From Bordetella genomosp. 11 (lineage in GTDB: Bacteria > Pseudomonadota > Gammaproteobacteria > Burkholderiales > Burkholderiaceae_B), in contig NZ_NEVS01000004.1 in assembly GCF_002261215.1 (NCBI RefSeq), positions 4,216,001 to 4,280,000 of the forward strand: a stretch of 64,000 nucleotides of DNA, written 5' to 3'. This document shows positions 26,050 through 33,792 of the stretch, one piece after another. Under the pieces are notes generated by a model, which ran no database searches, was not told the DNA's origin, and worked only from the letters and a program-made list of their open reading frames with translations. The position numbers and the translations under genes are program-made. Positions within the stretch are counted from its first letter, which is position 1. Each line of letters opens with the position of its first letter.

Positions 26050-26154
26050 ATGCCCACCATCAATACCACCAGTTGCCCACGCATGGCGGCAATCTACGTC
26101 CCCGGCACCGTGCGCGCACGCCGCTGGCACGGCGAGGGCGACGTGCGCGGCTAA
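26050..26154 (+). CDS. Possible 34-residue protein
   Basis: A short frame with GGGAG seven to eleven bases before its ATG. The peptide (MPTINTTSCPRMAAIYVPG followed by an arginine-rich end) has no recognisable domain. It lies between the parB hairpin and a further short frame, a position where Tn4371-like elements often carry small hypothetical genes. Support is limited to the ribosome-binding site and the context. Confidence 0.4.
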   Translation: MPTINTTSCPRMAAIYVPGTVRARRWHGEGDVRG

Positions 26155-26172
26155 CGTCCGCCCTCGGGCTGG

Positions 26173-26262
26173 ATGGCCTGCGCCGACCTCACCGACATTC
26201 ACCCCATCACGGGCCGTGCCTTGGCGCGGGCCGTGTGGTGGATCATCGAGACGAAGGAATAA
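26173..26262 (+). CDS. Possible 29-residue protein
   Basis: A short frame, MACADLTDIHPITGRALARA then VWWIIETKE, 18 bases after the previous small frame. The composition (two adjacent Trp, acidic and aliphatic residues) looks protein-like and not like a random GC-rich frame. The ribosome-binding site is weak. No family is recognised. Confidence 0.4.
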   Translation: MACADLTDIHPITGRALARAVWWIIETKE

Positions 26263-26309
26263 GCATCGTTAGCACCGCGCCCGATCTGCAAATACAAAGC
26301 CAAGCATGC

Positions 26310-27383
26310 TCACATGCTGGGATCGTTGAGTGAGTTCACAGCTAGCAGCGCTGCTTGCGCGCGTTCCGGGCGTGTCGTATCGACGGCCCATTTTTGCAGC
26401 GTATCCAGAGCCACCTGTGTGTTCTTGGCCGCTTTCACGTAGGCAAGGAAATATTGAGCCGCCTGCGTTGATTTGCCTAGTTCCGCGTATACCAAGCCCA
26501 GGTTTTGGAGCGTTGCAGCTCGGGTGGGTTGCACTTTTAACGCCGTTAAAAGTGTGCCAAGTGCTGCATCATGTATGCCTTGCAAATATTGTGCATAGCC
26601 TAAGTTTCCAAGGATTTCCGCGTCGAATGGATATAGCGTTGCAGCCTCAGTCAGCGTAGCTACAGCCTTTTCAATGCGGCCATCGCGCAGCTCATCCAAT
26701 CCCAACTGGTTTAGCTCACGAGCGCGCTTTCTGTCTTGAATTGGGTCACGTATTTTTTGCGCACTCATACCAGCATCTGCCAGGATGTTCTGAATTTTGC
26801 TAGCAGGAGTAGGTATGAACTGCACGCCCATGGAGGCTAGGTCTTGCGGCGTGAGAAAGTATGTTTTCTCTGGCGGCGTCTTGACGATTTTGCCGAGAAT
26901 GGCATCAGGCACGTCCAACGTGGCGAGCACTCTAGAGAAACGGATCGTTGCGGCTGTTGCTCTGTCTGTCTCCCTTCCGTTTTCTGCGGCGCTATGAACT
27001 CCTACACGCGCATTGGTGTCGGCCCACCGATAAACGCCCGCTGCAAATGGGTAGAAGCAGGCACTTGCACAAATGTCGTTGGCGCTTACGTGGGTCGACA
27101 GGCCATTTTGTCGGACGATCGATGCCAGTTGCAATCCAGCCTCAACGCTTCCTCCAGGAGATTTGAGGATTAGTCCCCAGACCTTGAAGTTCTTGGCCTT
27201 GGAGGTATTTAGGACTTGCATCAAGCGATAAGGATCACCTTCTTCGATCCGGCCTTCAAGCTTGATGTAGATGATGTTTGAATCTAAATAGGGAGTTAGC
27301 GTGCTTGCCGATGTTGCTGCACAAGCTGCAAGCAGCGCCACTCCTTGCATCGTCTTCAAAAGGAACTTCATCCTAGGGTTCAT
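26310..27383 (-). CDS. Exported ClpP/crotonase-fold protein with C-terminal TPR repeats
   Basis: A 357-residue protein. Residues 1-27 form a signal peptide (KFLLKTMQGVALLAACAATSASTLT). Residues 30-205 resemble the periplasmic ClpP/SppA-like group (COG3904 type): LEGRIEEGD, LKSPGGSVEAGLQLA forming the oxyanion turn, the putative nucleophile S107 in CASACFYPFAAG, and H130 in VGVHS. Residues about 220-345 are tetratricopeptide repeats (LGLDELRDGRIEKAVATL, LGNLGYAQYLQGIHDAAL, LQNLGLVYAELGKSTQAAQ). It is oriented against the surrounding backbone genes and its base composition is clearly poorer in GC, so it is later cargo. Substrate and partners are unknown; the TPR part suggests a docking role. 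Confidence 0.78.
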   Translation of the reverse strand: MNPRMKFLLKTMQGVALLAACAATSASTLTPYLDSNIIYIKLEGRIEEGDPYRLMQVLNTSKAKNFKVWGLILKSPGGSVEAGLQLASIVRQNGLSTHVSANDICASACFYPFAAGVYRWADTNARVGVHSAAENGRETDRATAATIRFSRVLATLDVPDAILGKIVKTPPEKTYFLTPQDLASMGVQFIPTPASKIQNILADAGMSAQKIRDPIQDRKRARELNQLGLDELRDGRIEKAVATLTEAATLYPFDAEILGNLGYAQYLQGIHDAALGTLLTALKVQPTRAATLQNLGLVYAELGKSTQAAQYFLAYVKAAKNTQVALDTLQKWAVDTTRPERAQAALLAVNSLNDPSM

Positions 27384-28199
27384 GGTTTATTTATATGAAT
27401 CAATAACTTGCTTGGCCAGAAAATACACAAGGTTTGGCTTGGACGCGCAGCATCATAAATCGGCCCAACTGCTCCAAAGCCCAAAACAGGGAGATCTATT
27501 TTTTGAAGTGGAGATGCAGCGCATAGTGAGGACGCAGGAACAACCGTCATCAGCATCGTGCCAAAGACGTTCTATCCCCGCTGTGCCACAGCTTGGTGTC
27601 CCTCAATGCTGCCAAACCGGCTGCGCCATTGCGGCCCGGCCAGCGCCCCGCCGCAATGGACAGAGCTGGCGAACACGCTGGTGCTTGCTGCGGCAGGTTG
27701 TGCGAATGCGTGCCGTCCTCAACGCTGGCGGTTCTTGCCCATCACGTCACGAAGGACGGTTCACGAACATCCCGCCCGGCATCGCTATGGAGCTTCCACG
27801 CCACGCCTCAAGACCGGCCCCGCAAGGTGCGGCCGGGGCGTTCTCGCTTGTCGTCGGGTGGTTGACCTGGCCTGCGTCAGTGGGCGGGCCAGTGCAGCCT
27901 TCATGCGGGGATGCCGAGTCGGCTCTGTCTCCTTTCGATGCGGTTCGGCCCAAGGCGTCCTTGTGTTGTTGTGAATCCTGGCGGTGGCGCGGCTGCGCCT
28001 CGGGCTTCATGGCTGCAACCGTCCGGCGAAAACAATTTCCCCTGCGCTGCGCGCATTCCTCGCGGGCCAAATTCTTTTCGCCTCCCGGCTCTCCACTGCG
28101 TTGCGACCGCAAGCGGTGCAGCCCGCCCGTCCCCCGCCGGCCGGATCACAACAAGGACGCGATGGGCGCGAACCTTGTTCCACCAAAAGGAGTTTCATC
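27384..28199. other. Gene-free region between the ClpP-like gene and DUF736
   Basis: About 800 bases. The first 170 are AT-richer and are the likely promoter region of the ClpP-like gene. The rest is GC-rich and shows no frame with a start, family or ribosome-binding site that I trust. Two stretches (about 27800-27850 and 28090-28150) contain inverted GC-rich words. The DUF736 promoter should lie in the last part; AAAAGGAG precedes its start. Confidence 0.4.
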
Positions 28200-28514
28200 A
28201 TGGCCAACATCGGCAGCTTCACCGCAGACAAAGACGGCTTCACCGGCACGCTTCGCACCCTGATGCTCAACGTCAAGGTCAAACTGGTGCCCAACGACAA
28301 GGGCGACAACGAGAAGGCTCCGGACTTCCGCCTGCAGGCCGCCAGTCACGACATCGGCGCGGCGTGGAAGAAGACCAGCGAGGCCGGGCGCGAGTACATC
28401 TCCGTGACCCTTGACGATCCTTCGTTCCCGGCCACGGTCTACGCCCGCCTGATCGAAGGTGAGAACGGCACGCACGACCTGATCTGGTCGCGCAGCAAAC
28501 CCCAGGCGGCCTGA
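28200..28514 (+). CDS. DUF736 protein
   Basis: A 104-residue cytoplasmic protein of the DUF736 family (IGSFTADKDGFTGTLRTL, KAPDFRL, DIGAAWKKTSEAGREYISV, LDDPSFPATVYARL). It is strictly associated with conjugative plasmids and ICEs of alpha- and beta-proteobacteria, and its function is unknown; the fold is predicted to be all-beta and some authors suspect single-stranded DNA interaction. The start has AAAAGGAGTTTCATC in front. It is a good marker that the module is Tn4371-like. Confidence 0.9.
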   Translation: MANIGSFTADKDGFTGTLRTLMLNVKVKLVPNDKGDNEKAPDFRLQAASHDIGAAWKKTSEAGREYISVTLDDPSFPATVYARLIEGENGTHDLIWSRSKPQAA

Positions 28515-28521
28515 CGGCCGC

Positions 28522-28551
28522 CAGCGCCCCGCCCGCTGCGGCGGGGCGCTG
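28522..28551 (+). terminator. Perfect 12-bp hairpin after DUF736
   Basis: CAGCGCCCCGCC / GGCGGGGCGCTG with a six-base loop, eight bases after the stop codon. It shares the AGCGCCCCG/CGGGGCGCT arms with the hairpin after the parB-like gene. There is no T-run, so it is a probable terminator or stabiliser. Confidence 0.5.
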
Positions 28552-28883
28552 TACTGCGTGGATCAGCAGACTGGAAGGCTTGGCTCTTCCAGCTTCGTGA
28601 TAGTGGTGGTCGGGCAGCATCACCATGACCTCATGGTGCCAGGGCGGATGCTGGGCGATTCGGCGCACTGCGCCGACCGGGCTTTGCGGGCTGCGCCCCA
28701 TGCCGACTTCGCCGTCATGGCCATTCGGCTTCAATCCCTATCGCAGCTTCGCGCCGATGGCGCTGCGCGCTGCGCTTACCTCCGGGGGAAAGCTCTGCGG
28801 CCTATCCCCGCCGCGCGATGCTTGGCGCCCCTGCAGTCCCCGAACCGGCGGCGCCGGATCGGCCACGCCAGCGATGACGCACG
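28552..28883. other. Intergenic stretch between convergent genes
   Basis: About 330 bases between the DUF736 hairpin and the 3' end of the XRE regulator. No supported gene. It includes GC-rich words in both orientations but nothing I can name. Confidence 0.35.
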
Positions 28884-29177
28884 CTATGGCGTGTCACTCT
28901 TCTTCGCCACAGTCTCCAACTCCTGGCGCACCTGCACCAGAAGCTGATCGACCTGCTGCAGGTCGCCGCCGGCATAGGCCAGCGTCAGCAGCGTGAGCGG
29001 ATGAATCTCCATGACCTCGCACAGCTCGGCCAGCTTGTTCAAGGTAGGGCTTTTGAGGTCGCGCTCCAGCGTGCTCATGTAGGTGCGGCTGGACACGTCC
29101 GAGAACGCTTCCTGGCTCAAACCACGTGCTTTCCTGATGGTCTTTAGTGCCTCCGACAATGTATGTTTCGCTGCCAA
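28884..29177 (-). CDS. XRE-family transcriptional regulator
   Basis: A 97-residue Cro/C1-type repressor-like protein. The HTH spans about residues 6-62 (LSEALKTIRKARGLSQEAF, VSSRTYMSTLERDLKSPTL, LNKLAELCEVMEIHP). The C-terminal part is a helical region (LQQVDQLLVQVRQELETVA), probably for dimerisation. The start is a TTG (LAAKHTLSE read as Met) preceded by GGGGAG; no ATG or GTG fits. It is divergent from the DUF2958 gene. A CTATAG repeat pair lies in the shared region and is its likely target. Confidence 0.85.
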   Translation of the reverse strand: MAAKHTLSEALKTIRKARGLSQEAFSDVSSRTYMSTLERDLKSPTLNKLAELCEVMEIHPLTLLTLAYAGGDLQQVDQLLVQVRQELETVAKKSDTP

Positions 29178-29219
29178 CCCTGGATCTCCCCAAAATCCAA
29201 GATGACAGCCGATTGCGCC

Positions 29220-29240
29220 CTATAGGACTACAATCTATAG
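29220..29240. promoter_or_regulatory. Candidate operator of the XRE regulator
   Basis: Two CTATAG hexamers, 15 bases apart start to start (CTATAGGACTACAATCTATAG), lie 43 bases upstream of the regulator. Each is itself a near-palindrome, and ACTA words between and behind them extend the pattern. The arrangement suits a dimeric Cro-like repressor. Binding is inferred. Confidence 0.45.
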
Positions 29241-29400
29241 TGTTCAACTATGCCCGCCTGCCGCTTTCGTGCTTTTACGGAAATCCGTATCTGCGGCTTC
29301 TCACAGAGGCGCAAAGCCGCATCCGTACCTTTCCACAAACCCGCCGATGCGGTTTTGCGCTTTCACGCTTCGGCGGTTCTGTGCGAATGAGGGGACGCCC

Positions 29401-29748
29401 ATGAACCAGCTCATCACCGAGGACGAGCGCAAGCAACTGCTGGAACACGGCCGGGTCCTGGCCGCTGGCTTGGCCAATGACCCGTTGCCCGTGGTGCGGT
29501 TGTTCACGCCAGATGCGCACGCCACCTGGCTGCTGACCTCGCTCGATCCCGTCGATGGGGACACGGCCTACGGCCTGATCGACCTGGGAATCAGCATGCC
29601 CGAGTTGGGGACGGTGAAACTTTCCGACCTGGCGACCATCGTCGGGCCACGCCAGCAACCCGTCATGCGGGACCGGTATTTCCGGGCGGTGCGCCCGTTG
29701 TCGGAGTACCTGCGGCTGGCTCAGGAGAACGGTTCCGTCCTCGATTGA
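29401..29748 (+). CDS. DUF2958 protein
   Basis: A 115-residue acidic protein that matches the DUF2958 family (LPVVRLFTPDAHATWLLTSLDPVDGDTAYGLIDLG in outline, ELGTVKLSDLATI, RDRYFRAVRPLSEYLR). It is a conserved element of Tn4371-like ICEs and related plasmids, and its function is unknown. The ATG is supported by family start (MNQLITEDERKQLLEHG). A run of repeated GCGG-rich words and a probable promoter lie in the 160 bases upstream. It is divergent from the XRE gene. Confidence 0.88.
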   Translation: MNQLITEDERKQLLEHGRVLAAGLANDPLPVVRLFTPDAHATWLLTSLDPVDGDTAYGLIDLGISMPELGTVKLSDLATIVGPRQQPVMRDRYFRAVRPLSEYLRLAQENGSVLD

Positions 29749-30090
29749 GCCGTGCGCGCCGAAGCCAAGCCGGGCGCATTGAGGCTATTTTGGTCTTGCT
29801 CCAGACCCATCAGGTCTTAGTCCGCACTGTTGCACCAAACCAGTGCCACCCTGACGCAAACGGTCATGACGCCAGCCGTGCCATCGGGCACGGTGGATAG
29901 CGCAGGAGGCGCGCATTTCCTCGCGCGCCACCGTCGCATTCAGACGATCCATGCAATCCATCGGATGCCTTTCGTCTTGACACGCAAGTTACTAATCTAC
30001 CAGCTTATTCACGATTGGATGCTAGTTCGATGCGGTGACGTTTGCGTGTGAAACCGGTGACGGCCGTCCTGCTCTACGGGAGTTTGCGTC
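29749..30090. other. Intergenic region upstream of the DUF2285 gene
   Basis: About 340 bases without a convincing gene. The last third becomes AT-richer (TTGACA at 29977 and AT-rich bases behind it) and is the likely promoter region of the DUF2285-to-relaxase transcript. I could not find a -10 box at proper spacing. Confidence 0.4.
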
Positions 30091-30840
30091 ATGGCCGAAC
30101 CGCACCACCTCGCGCACTGGTATCCGACTGCCGCCTACCTCTACGTGCTGTGCCTGGATACGCTGGCACTGGCCTGGGAGTATCTGCGCCGCCATCCCGA
30201 TTACCGGCTTGACTGGCTGCACCGTGCGCGCCGCCTCGATGCTGCGCATCGCTGGGGCTTGCGTCTGCTGGAAGACCCGGCCCTGGATGCGCGTGACGCG
30301 CATCCGGCCTGGCTCCCCGGCCATGAGGCCGTGGTGCAGCTCCACCCGGATGCCGATCCGCCGCCTGACGCTGCGGCCTTCGCCTTCTGGTGCATCCCCG
30401 GTCACAAGCAACTGTTGCATGACGGCAAGGGCCTGGCGCTGATCGCGCGCAGTTCAGGCCATTGCCTGCGCTATGCGCTGGCGCCTAGCCTGGAGGACGG
30501 CATGGCCATGGCTTACGCCCACCGCGGTCGCGGCACCACGCATGTGCCCGACACGCCTGCGCCAATGGCGCGGCCCAGGCCACCGCCTGCGGCGCTGCTG
30601 GAGCTACACACCCTGCAGGCGCTCGACGCCACCCTCGCGGGCGCGTCCTTGCGTGACGTGGCCGAGGGCTTGTTCGGCGTCGATGCCGCGGCCGGCTGGT
30701 ACAGCGACGGCGGCCTGCGTTCCAAGGTTCGCCGCCTGGTACGGCGCGGCGATGCGTTGATGCGCGGCGGCTATCGCCGCCTAGCACAACTGCCGCCGCT
30801 TGAGAAGGGTCGTTTTGAAGAGAGCGCAAAACGACCCTGA
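30091..30840 (+). CDS. DUF2285 domain protein (ICE regulator-like)
   Basis: A 249-residue protein. The N-terminal part (HHLAHWYPTAAYLYVLCLDTLALAWEYLRRHPDYR in outline) is the short helical domain seen at the start of these proteins. The C-terminal part carries DUF2285 (LHTLQALDATLAGASLRDVAEGLFG, GGLRSKVRRLVRRGDALMRGGYRRL), which looks like a helix-turn-helix DNA-binding region. Members are encoded beside repA and parA in Tn4371-like ICEs and on relatives in Mesorhizobium act in the control of element excision or transfer. That role is known for relatives only. A HTH protein gene follows after 83 bases. Confidence 0.85.
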   Translation: MAEPHHLAHWYPTAAYLYVLCLDTLALAWEYLRRHPDYRLDWLHRARRLDAAHRWGLRLLEDPALDARDAHPAWLPGHEAVVQLHPDADPPPDAAAFAFWCIPGHKQLLHDGKGLALIARSSGHCLRYALAPSLEDGMAMAYAHRGRGTTHVPDTPAPMARPRPPPAALLELHTLQALDATLAGASLRDVAEGLFGVDAAAGWYSDGGLRSKVRRLVRRGDALMRGGYRRLAQLPPLEKGRFEESAKRP

Positions 30841-30923
30841 GCAAGAGGGCTTCGTTTTCTGAGACTGCCTCCATCCGGTTGCGCTGTGTGGCCGGAGCCC
30901 TGCAACCGATGGAGGTTCTCACC

Positions 30924-31205
30924 ATGCGTCCTGCTCCCTTGCGGCCTGCCGCCGCTCCCATTGCTTCCGCTGCGCAGCCGCAGCGCTATCTCACCAACGA
31001 CGAAGCCGCCGACTACCTGCGGCTGTCGCCGCGCACGCTGGAGAAGCAGCGCGTGCTTGGTGGCGGCCCCAAGTTCCGCAAGTTCGGCCGCCGCGTCATG
31101 TACGCCGTGGCCGACCTCGATGCCTGGGCCGCCGAGCGCAGCTTCGAGAGCACGTCCGATCCCGAGTACGCCGAGCAGCACTCGGCGGACAGCCGTGCGC
31201 GCTGA
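30924..31205 (+). CDS. Helix-turn-helix (AlpA/excisionase-like) protein
   Basis: A 93-residue protein with the MerR-like winged HTH of excisionases and AlpA (YLTNDEAADYLRLSPRTLEKQRV, GGPKFRKFGRRVMYAVADLDAWAAER). The proline-rich N-terminus is probably a flexible tail. Start chosen at the ATG after GGAGGTTCTCACC. It sits directly upstream of repA. In an ICE such a protein may be the recombination directionality factor or a regulator of repA; the integrase it would assist is truncated here. Confidence 0.85.
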   Translation: MRPAPLRPAAAPIASAAQPQRYLTNDEAADYLRLSPRTLEKQRVLGGGPKFRKFGRRVMYAVADLDAWAAERSFESTSDPEYAEQHSADSRAR

Positions 31206-31219
31206 TCGCTGGCGCGCGG

Positions 31220-32089
31220 GTGGCCTTCGCCATGTCCAGCCCTGCGCTGCCGTCCCGGCAGCGGCCCGTGCCGGAGCGCGAACAGCTCGACCTGTTCCGC
31301 GCCCTGCCGGGCGACATGGCGCCGCGCGACAGCCAGGACTTGATGGCCTTTCCGTTCTTCTCGCTGGCGAAGTCGCGGCGCACGGCGCCGATCGACTTCC
31401 GCGCCAGCGGCATCACGATCCGAGTGGAGGGCACGCAGGAGCACGGCATCGCCACGATCTGGGACGCGGACGTGCTGATCTGGGCTGCCTCGCAGATCGT
31501 GGAGGCGCGCGACGCGGGCTTAAGCCCGTCGCGGCTGATGCAGGCCACGCCCTACGAGATCCTGCGCTTCATCGGGCGCGGTACGTCGCTGCGCGACTAC
31601 CAGCGCCTCAAGGCCGCGCTGGATCGCCTGCAGTCCACCACGGTGGCCACGTCGATCCGCGAGACCACGGGAAGACGGCTGCACCGCTTCTCGTGGATCA
31701 ACGAGTGGAAGGAGCTGGCCGATGCGATGGGCACGCCCTTGGGGCTGGAGCTGATCCTGCCGGACTGGTTTTATGCGGGTGTCATGGATGCCGCGCTGGT
31801 GCTGACCATCGACCCGGCATATTTCCGGCTCACGGGTGGCATCGAGCGGTGGCTGTACCGACTGGTGCGCAAGCACGGCGGGCGACAGCCGGGCGGCTGG
31901 CAATTCGACTTCCGGCACCTGTATCGGAAATCGGGCAGCGCCACGCGCTTCTCGGACTTCGCCTACGACCTGCGCGCGCTGGTCGCGCGGCAGTCGATGC
32001 CCGGCTACGTCCTGGGCATCGAGCGAATGCCGGACAACAGCGCCGAACTGCTGACCTTTCGGCCCGTGCCGTTCACGGCACGGGGATAA
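31220..32089 (+). CDS. repA: Replication initiator protein RepA
   Basis: A 289-residue initiator of the RPA/RepA family (PF10134-like) found in broad-host-range plasmids and Tn4371-like ICEs. Motifs include EREQLDLFRALPGDMAPRD, MAFPFFSLAKSRR, RGTSLRDYQRLKAALDRL, WYRLVR-like ERWLYRLVRKHGG and the terminal FRHLYRKSGSATRFSDFA. Two tandem winged-helix domains are expected. The frame begins with GTG at 31220 (VAFAMSS); an ATG at 31232 is an alternative. Three iteron-like repeats lie 25 bases behind the stop, which supports autonomous replication of the excised circle. Confidence 0.88.
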   Translation: MAFAMSSPALPSRQRPVPEREQLDLFRALPGDMAPRDSQDLMAFPFFSLAKSRRTAPIDFRASGITIRVEGTQEHGIATIWDADVLIWAASQIVEARDAGLSPSRLMQATPYEILRFIGRGTSLRDYQRLKAALDRLQSTTVATSIRETTGRRLHRFSWINEWKELADAMGTPLGLELILPDWFYAGVMDAALVLTIDPAYFRLTGGIERWLYRLVRKHGGRQPGGWQFDFRHLYRKSGSATRFSDFAYDLRALVARQSMPGYVLGIERMPDNSAELLTFRPVPFTARG

Positions 32090-32113
32090 ACGGTGCGTTG
32101 CCTGTGGACGGAC

Positions 32114-32179
32114 TCGTGCTATCAGGAGTACGAGGTATCGTGCTATTGGGAGTACGGCTATCGTGCTATCAGGAGTACG
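32114..32179. repeat. Three iteron-like direct repeats, putative replication origin
   Basis: TCGTGCTATCAGGAGTACG occurs at 32114 and 32161 without change, and at 32138 as TCGTGCTATTGGGAGTACG (two differences). Starts are 24 and 23 bases apart, roughly two helical turns, as in plasmid iterons. They follow repA and precede an AT-richer stretch (CTAACTTCCCTAACTTAAAT) that could be the melting region. RepA is the likely ligand. Confidence 0.68.
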
Positions 32180-32342
32180 GATCGGCCGCAAAGCCAATAA
32201 CGGCGCGGGTTTCAGCCTCTCCTAACTTCCCTAACTTAAATTCTCTAACTGATAGTAGAAGCGCCGCGCCACGGTGGATAACCGCCACGCGGCACGAAGC
32301 GCAGCAGCAACAGCCCGGCTTTCCAGCAAGGAGGGCCAGGCC

Positions 32343-32981
32343 ATGATCGTCGCTCTGCTCAACCAGAAAGGCGGCGTGGGCAAGACCACGCTCGCTACGC
32401 ACATTGCCGGCGAGCTGGCGATGCGCGGCCAGCACGTCGTTCTGCTGGACGCCGACCCGCAGGGTTCATCGCTCGACTGGACACAGCGCAGAAGCCAGCA
32501 AGGCTTGCCACGGCTGTTCAGCGCCGTGGGCCTCGCACGCGAAACGCTGCATCAGGAGGCCCCAGAACTCGCCCGCCGAGCCGATCACGTCGTCATCGAC
32601 GGGCCGCCGCGCATCGCCGCCTTGGCGCGCTCCGCGCTGCTGGCGGCCGAGCGCGTGCTGATCCCCGTGCAGCCCAGCCCCTACGACCTGTGGGCCAGCG
32701 TCGAGATGGTGGCGCTGATCCGCGAGGCGCAAGTCTTCCGGCCTGCGCTGCGCGCGGCCTTCGTCATCAACCGGCGCGTCAGCACCACCGTGATCGGGCG
32801 CGAAGCGCGCCAGGCGCTCGCCGACCAGCCGCTTCCTGCGCTGCGCGCGGAAGTGCGCCAGCGCATCGTGTTTGCCGACAGCGTGGCCGCTGGCCGGCTC
32901 GCCCGCGAGACGGCGCCGGACAGTGCCGCTGCGCGCGAAATCACCGCGCTGGTGGACGAACTGCTGCGGTGGCCGGCATGA
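32343..32981 (+). CDS. parA: ParA-family partition ATPase
   Basis: A 212-residue ParA of the small type without N-terminal HTH. The deviant Walker A motif is KGGVGKTT (residues 9-16), the Walker A' LLDADPQGSS, and Walker B VVIDGPPR. It should assist segregation of the replicating circular form. The ATG has AAGGAGGGCC upstream. It overlaps the next gene by four bases (ATGA), and the following three genes overlap in the same way, so this is one translationally coupled operon from parA to TraF and beyond. Confidence 0.92.
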   Translation: MIVALLNQKGGVGKTTLATHIAGELAMRGQHVVLLDADPQGSSLDWTQRRSQQGLPRLFSAVGLARETLHQEAPELARRADHVVIDGPPRIAALARSALLAAERVLIPVQPSPYDLWASVEMVALIREAQVFRPALRAAFVINRRVSTTVIGREARQALADQPLPALRAEVRQRIVFADSVAAGRLARETAPDSAAAREITALVDELLRWPA

Positions 32982-33262
32982 CAGCGAAGCTGCCGCCAAA
33001 CAGCAAACGCGCGGCCAAGCGCGTCGGCATCGGCGCGCGCCCACCCACGAATCCGCACGCCGAGGCGTGGATTCGCCAGGGCGACGGCGATGCACTCAAC
33101 AAGGGCGACACCTACACGGCTCGCCTGACCCTCGACATCACGCCCGCGATGCGGGCGCGCATCAAGGTTTCGGCCTTCACGCAGGGCGTGACGGTGGTCG
33201 ACTTGCTGCGCGGCCTGTTGGACAGAGAGTTTCCAGAACACCATAGGGAGAACACCCCATGA
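32978..33262 (+). CDS. Small ParA-associated ribbon-helix-helix-like protein
   Basis: A 94-residue basic protein. The C-terminal half (YTARLTLDITPAMRARIKVSAFTQGVTVVDLLRGLLDREF in outline) has the strand-helix-helix pattern of ribbon-helix-helix DNA-binding proteins. The N-terminus is basic and disordered (KLPPNSKRAAKRVG). The ATG overlaps the parA stop, so it is probably the centromere-binding partner of this ParA, a role such proteins play on plasmids. The 683-residue ParB-like protein at 23937 is then unlikely to be the direct partner. Function is inferred from context and fold. Confidence 0.75.
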   Translation: MTAKLPPNSKRAAKRVGIGARPPTNPHAEAWIRQGDGDALNKGDTYTARLTLDITPAMRARIKVSAFTQGVTVVDLLRGLLDREFPEHHRENTP

Positions 33263-33792
33263 CTGCATCCGCTTCGCCTGTCGCTGGCGCGGCCACGACT
33301 GCGCTCGCAGCACTTTCCGGCCAGCCTGCCAGCGCGCCGCTGACGCGCGTGGCGCTGGCTTACATCGAACCGCGCTTCAAGCTCTACCTGCGCTTTGGCG
33401 AACCCGCGCGCACGCTGCGGCTCGACCGTTGGCGCAGTCTCGCCATGTTCATGCCGAACGCCGTGCTCTGCCGCATCCGTTGGCAGGCCAACGACTACGG
33501 CACGATCCGCTGGCAGCTCATGGTGATGCAGACTTGCCCGCCGCTGGACACGGCGCAGCGCCTCCCCGGCGTGCAGCCGGGCGCGCGCCTGCTGCTGCAC
33601 GCCGAGGGCGAGAATCAGGTGCGCGCCGTGCTGGAGCGCATCGACGCCATCGAGGCGCTGGGTATTGCTCCCGCTACTGCCTCGTCCGCGTACTGGCGCA
33701 CGCTCGCGAACCGGCTCGCGGCGCGCTTGCCTCTGCCCGAATACACCGCCGAGCGGCACGCTGCCTGGTTGACCGGGAGGGCGCTGTCATGA
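33259..33792 (+). CDS. DUF2840 protein
   Basis: A 177-residue protein of the DUF2840 family (TRVALAYIEPRFKLYLRFGEPA, ANDYGTIRWQLMVMQT, LPGVQPGARLLLHAEGENQVRAVLERID in outline, YWRTLANRLAARL). It occurs between parA and traF in practically all Tn4371-like ICEs and has no known function. The ATG overlaps the stop of the preceding gene and the stop overlaps the traF start, both by ATGA. No signal peptide or membrane segment is visible, so it is cytoplasmic. Confidence 0.88.
   Translation: MTASASPVAGAATTALAALSGQPASAPLTRVALAYIEPRFKLYLRFGEPARTLRLDRWRSLAMFMPNAVLCRIRWQANDYGTIRWQLMVMQTCPPLDTAQRLPGVQPGARLLLHAEGENQVRAVLERIDAIEALGIAPATASSAYWRTLANRLAARLPLPEYTAERHAAWLTGRALS

Noticed and set aside
32090..32340. 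CRISPR array
   Set aside because: Three short repeats with 4-5 base spacers behind repA fit iterons, not a CRISPR array; no cas genes are seen.
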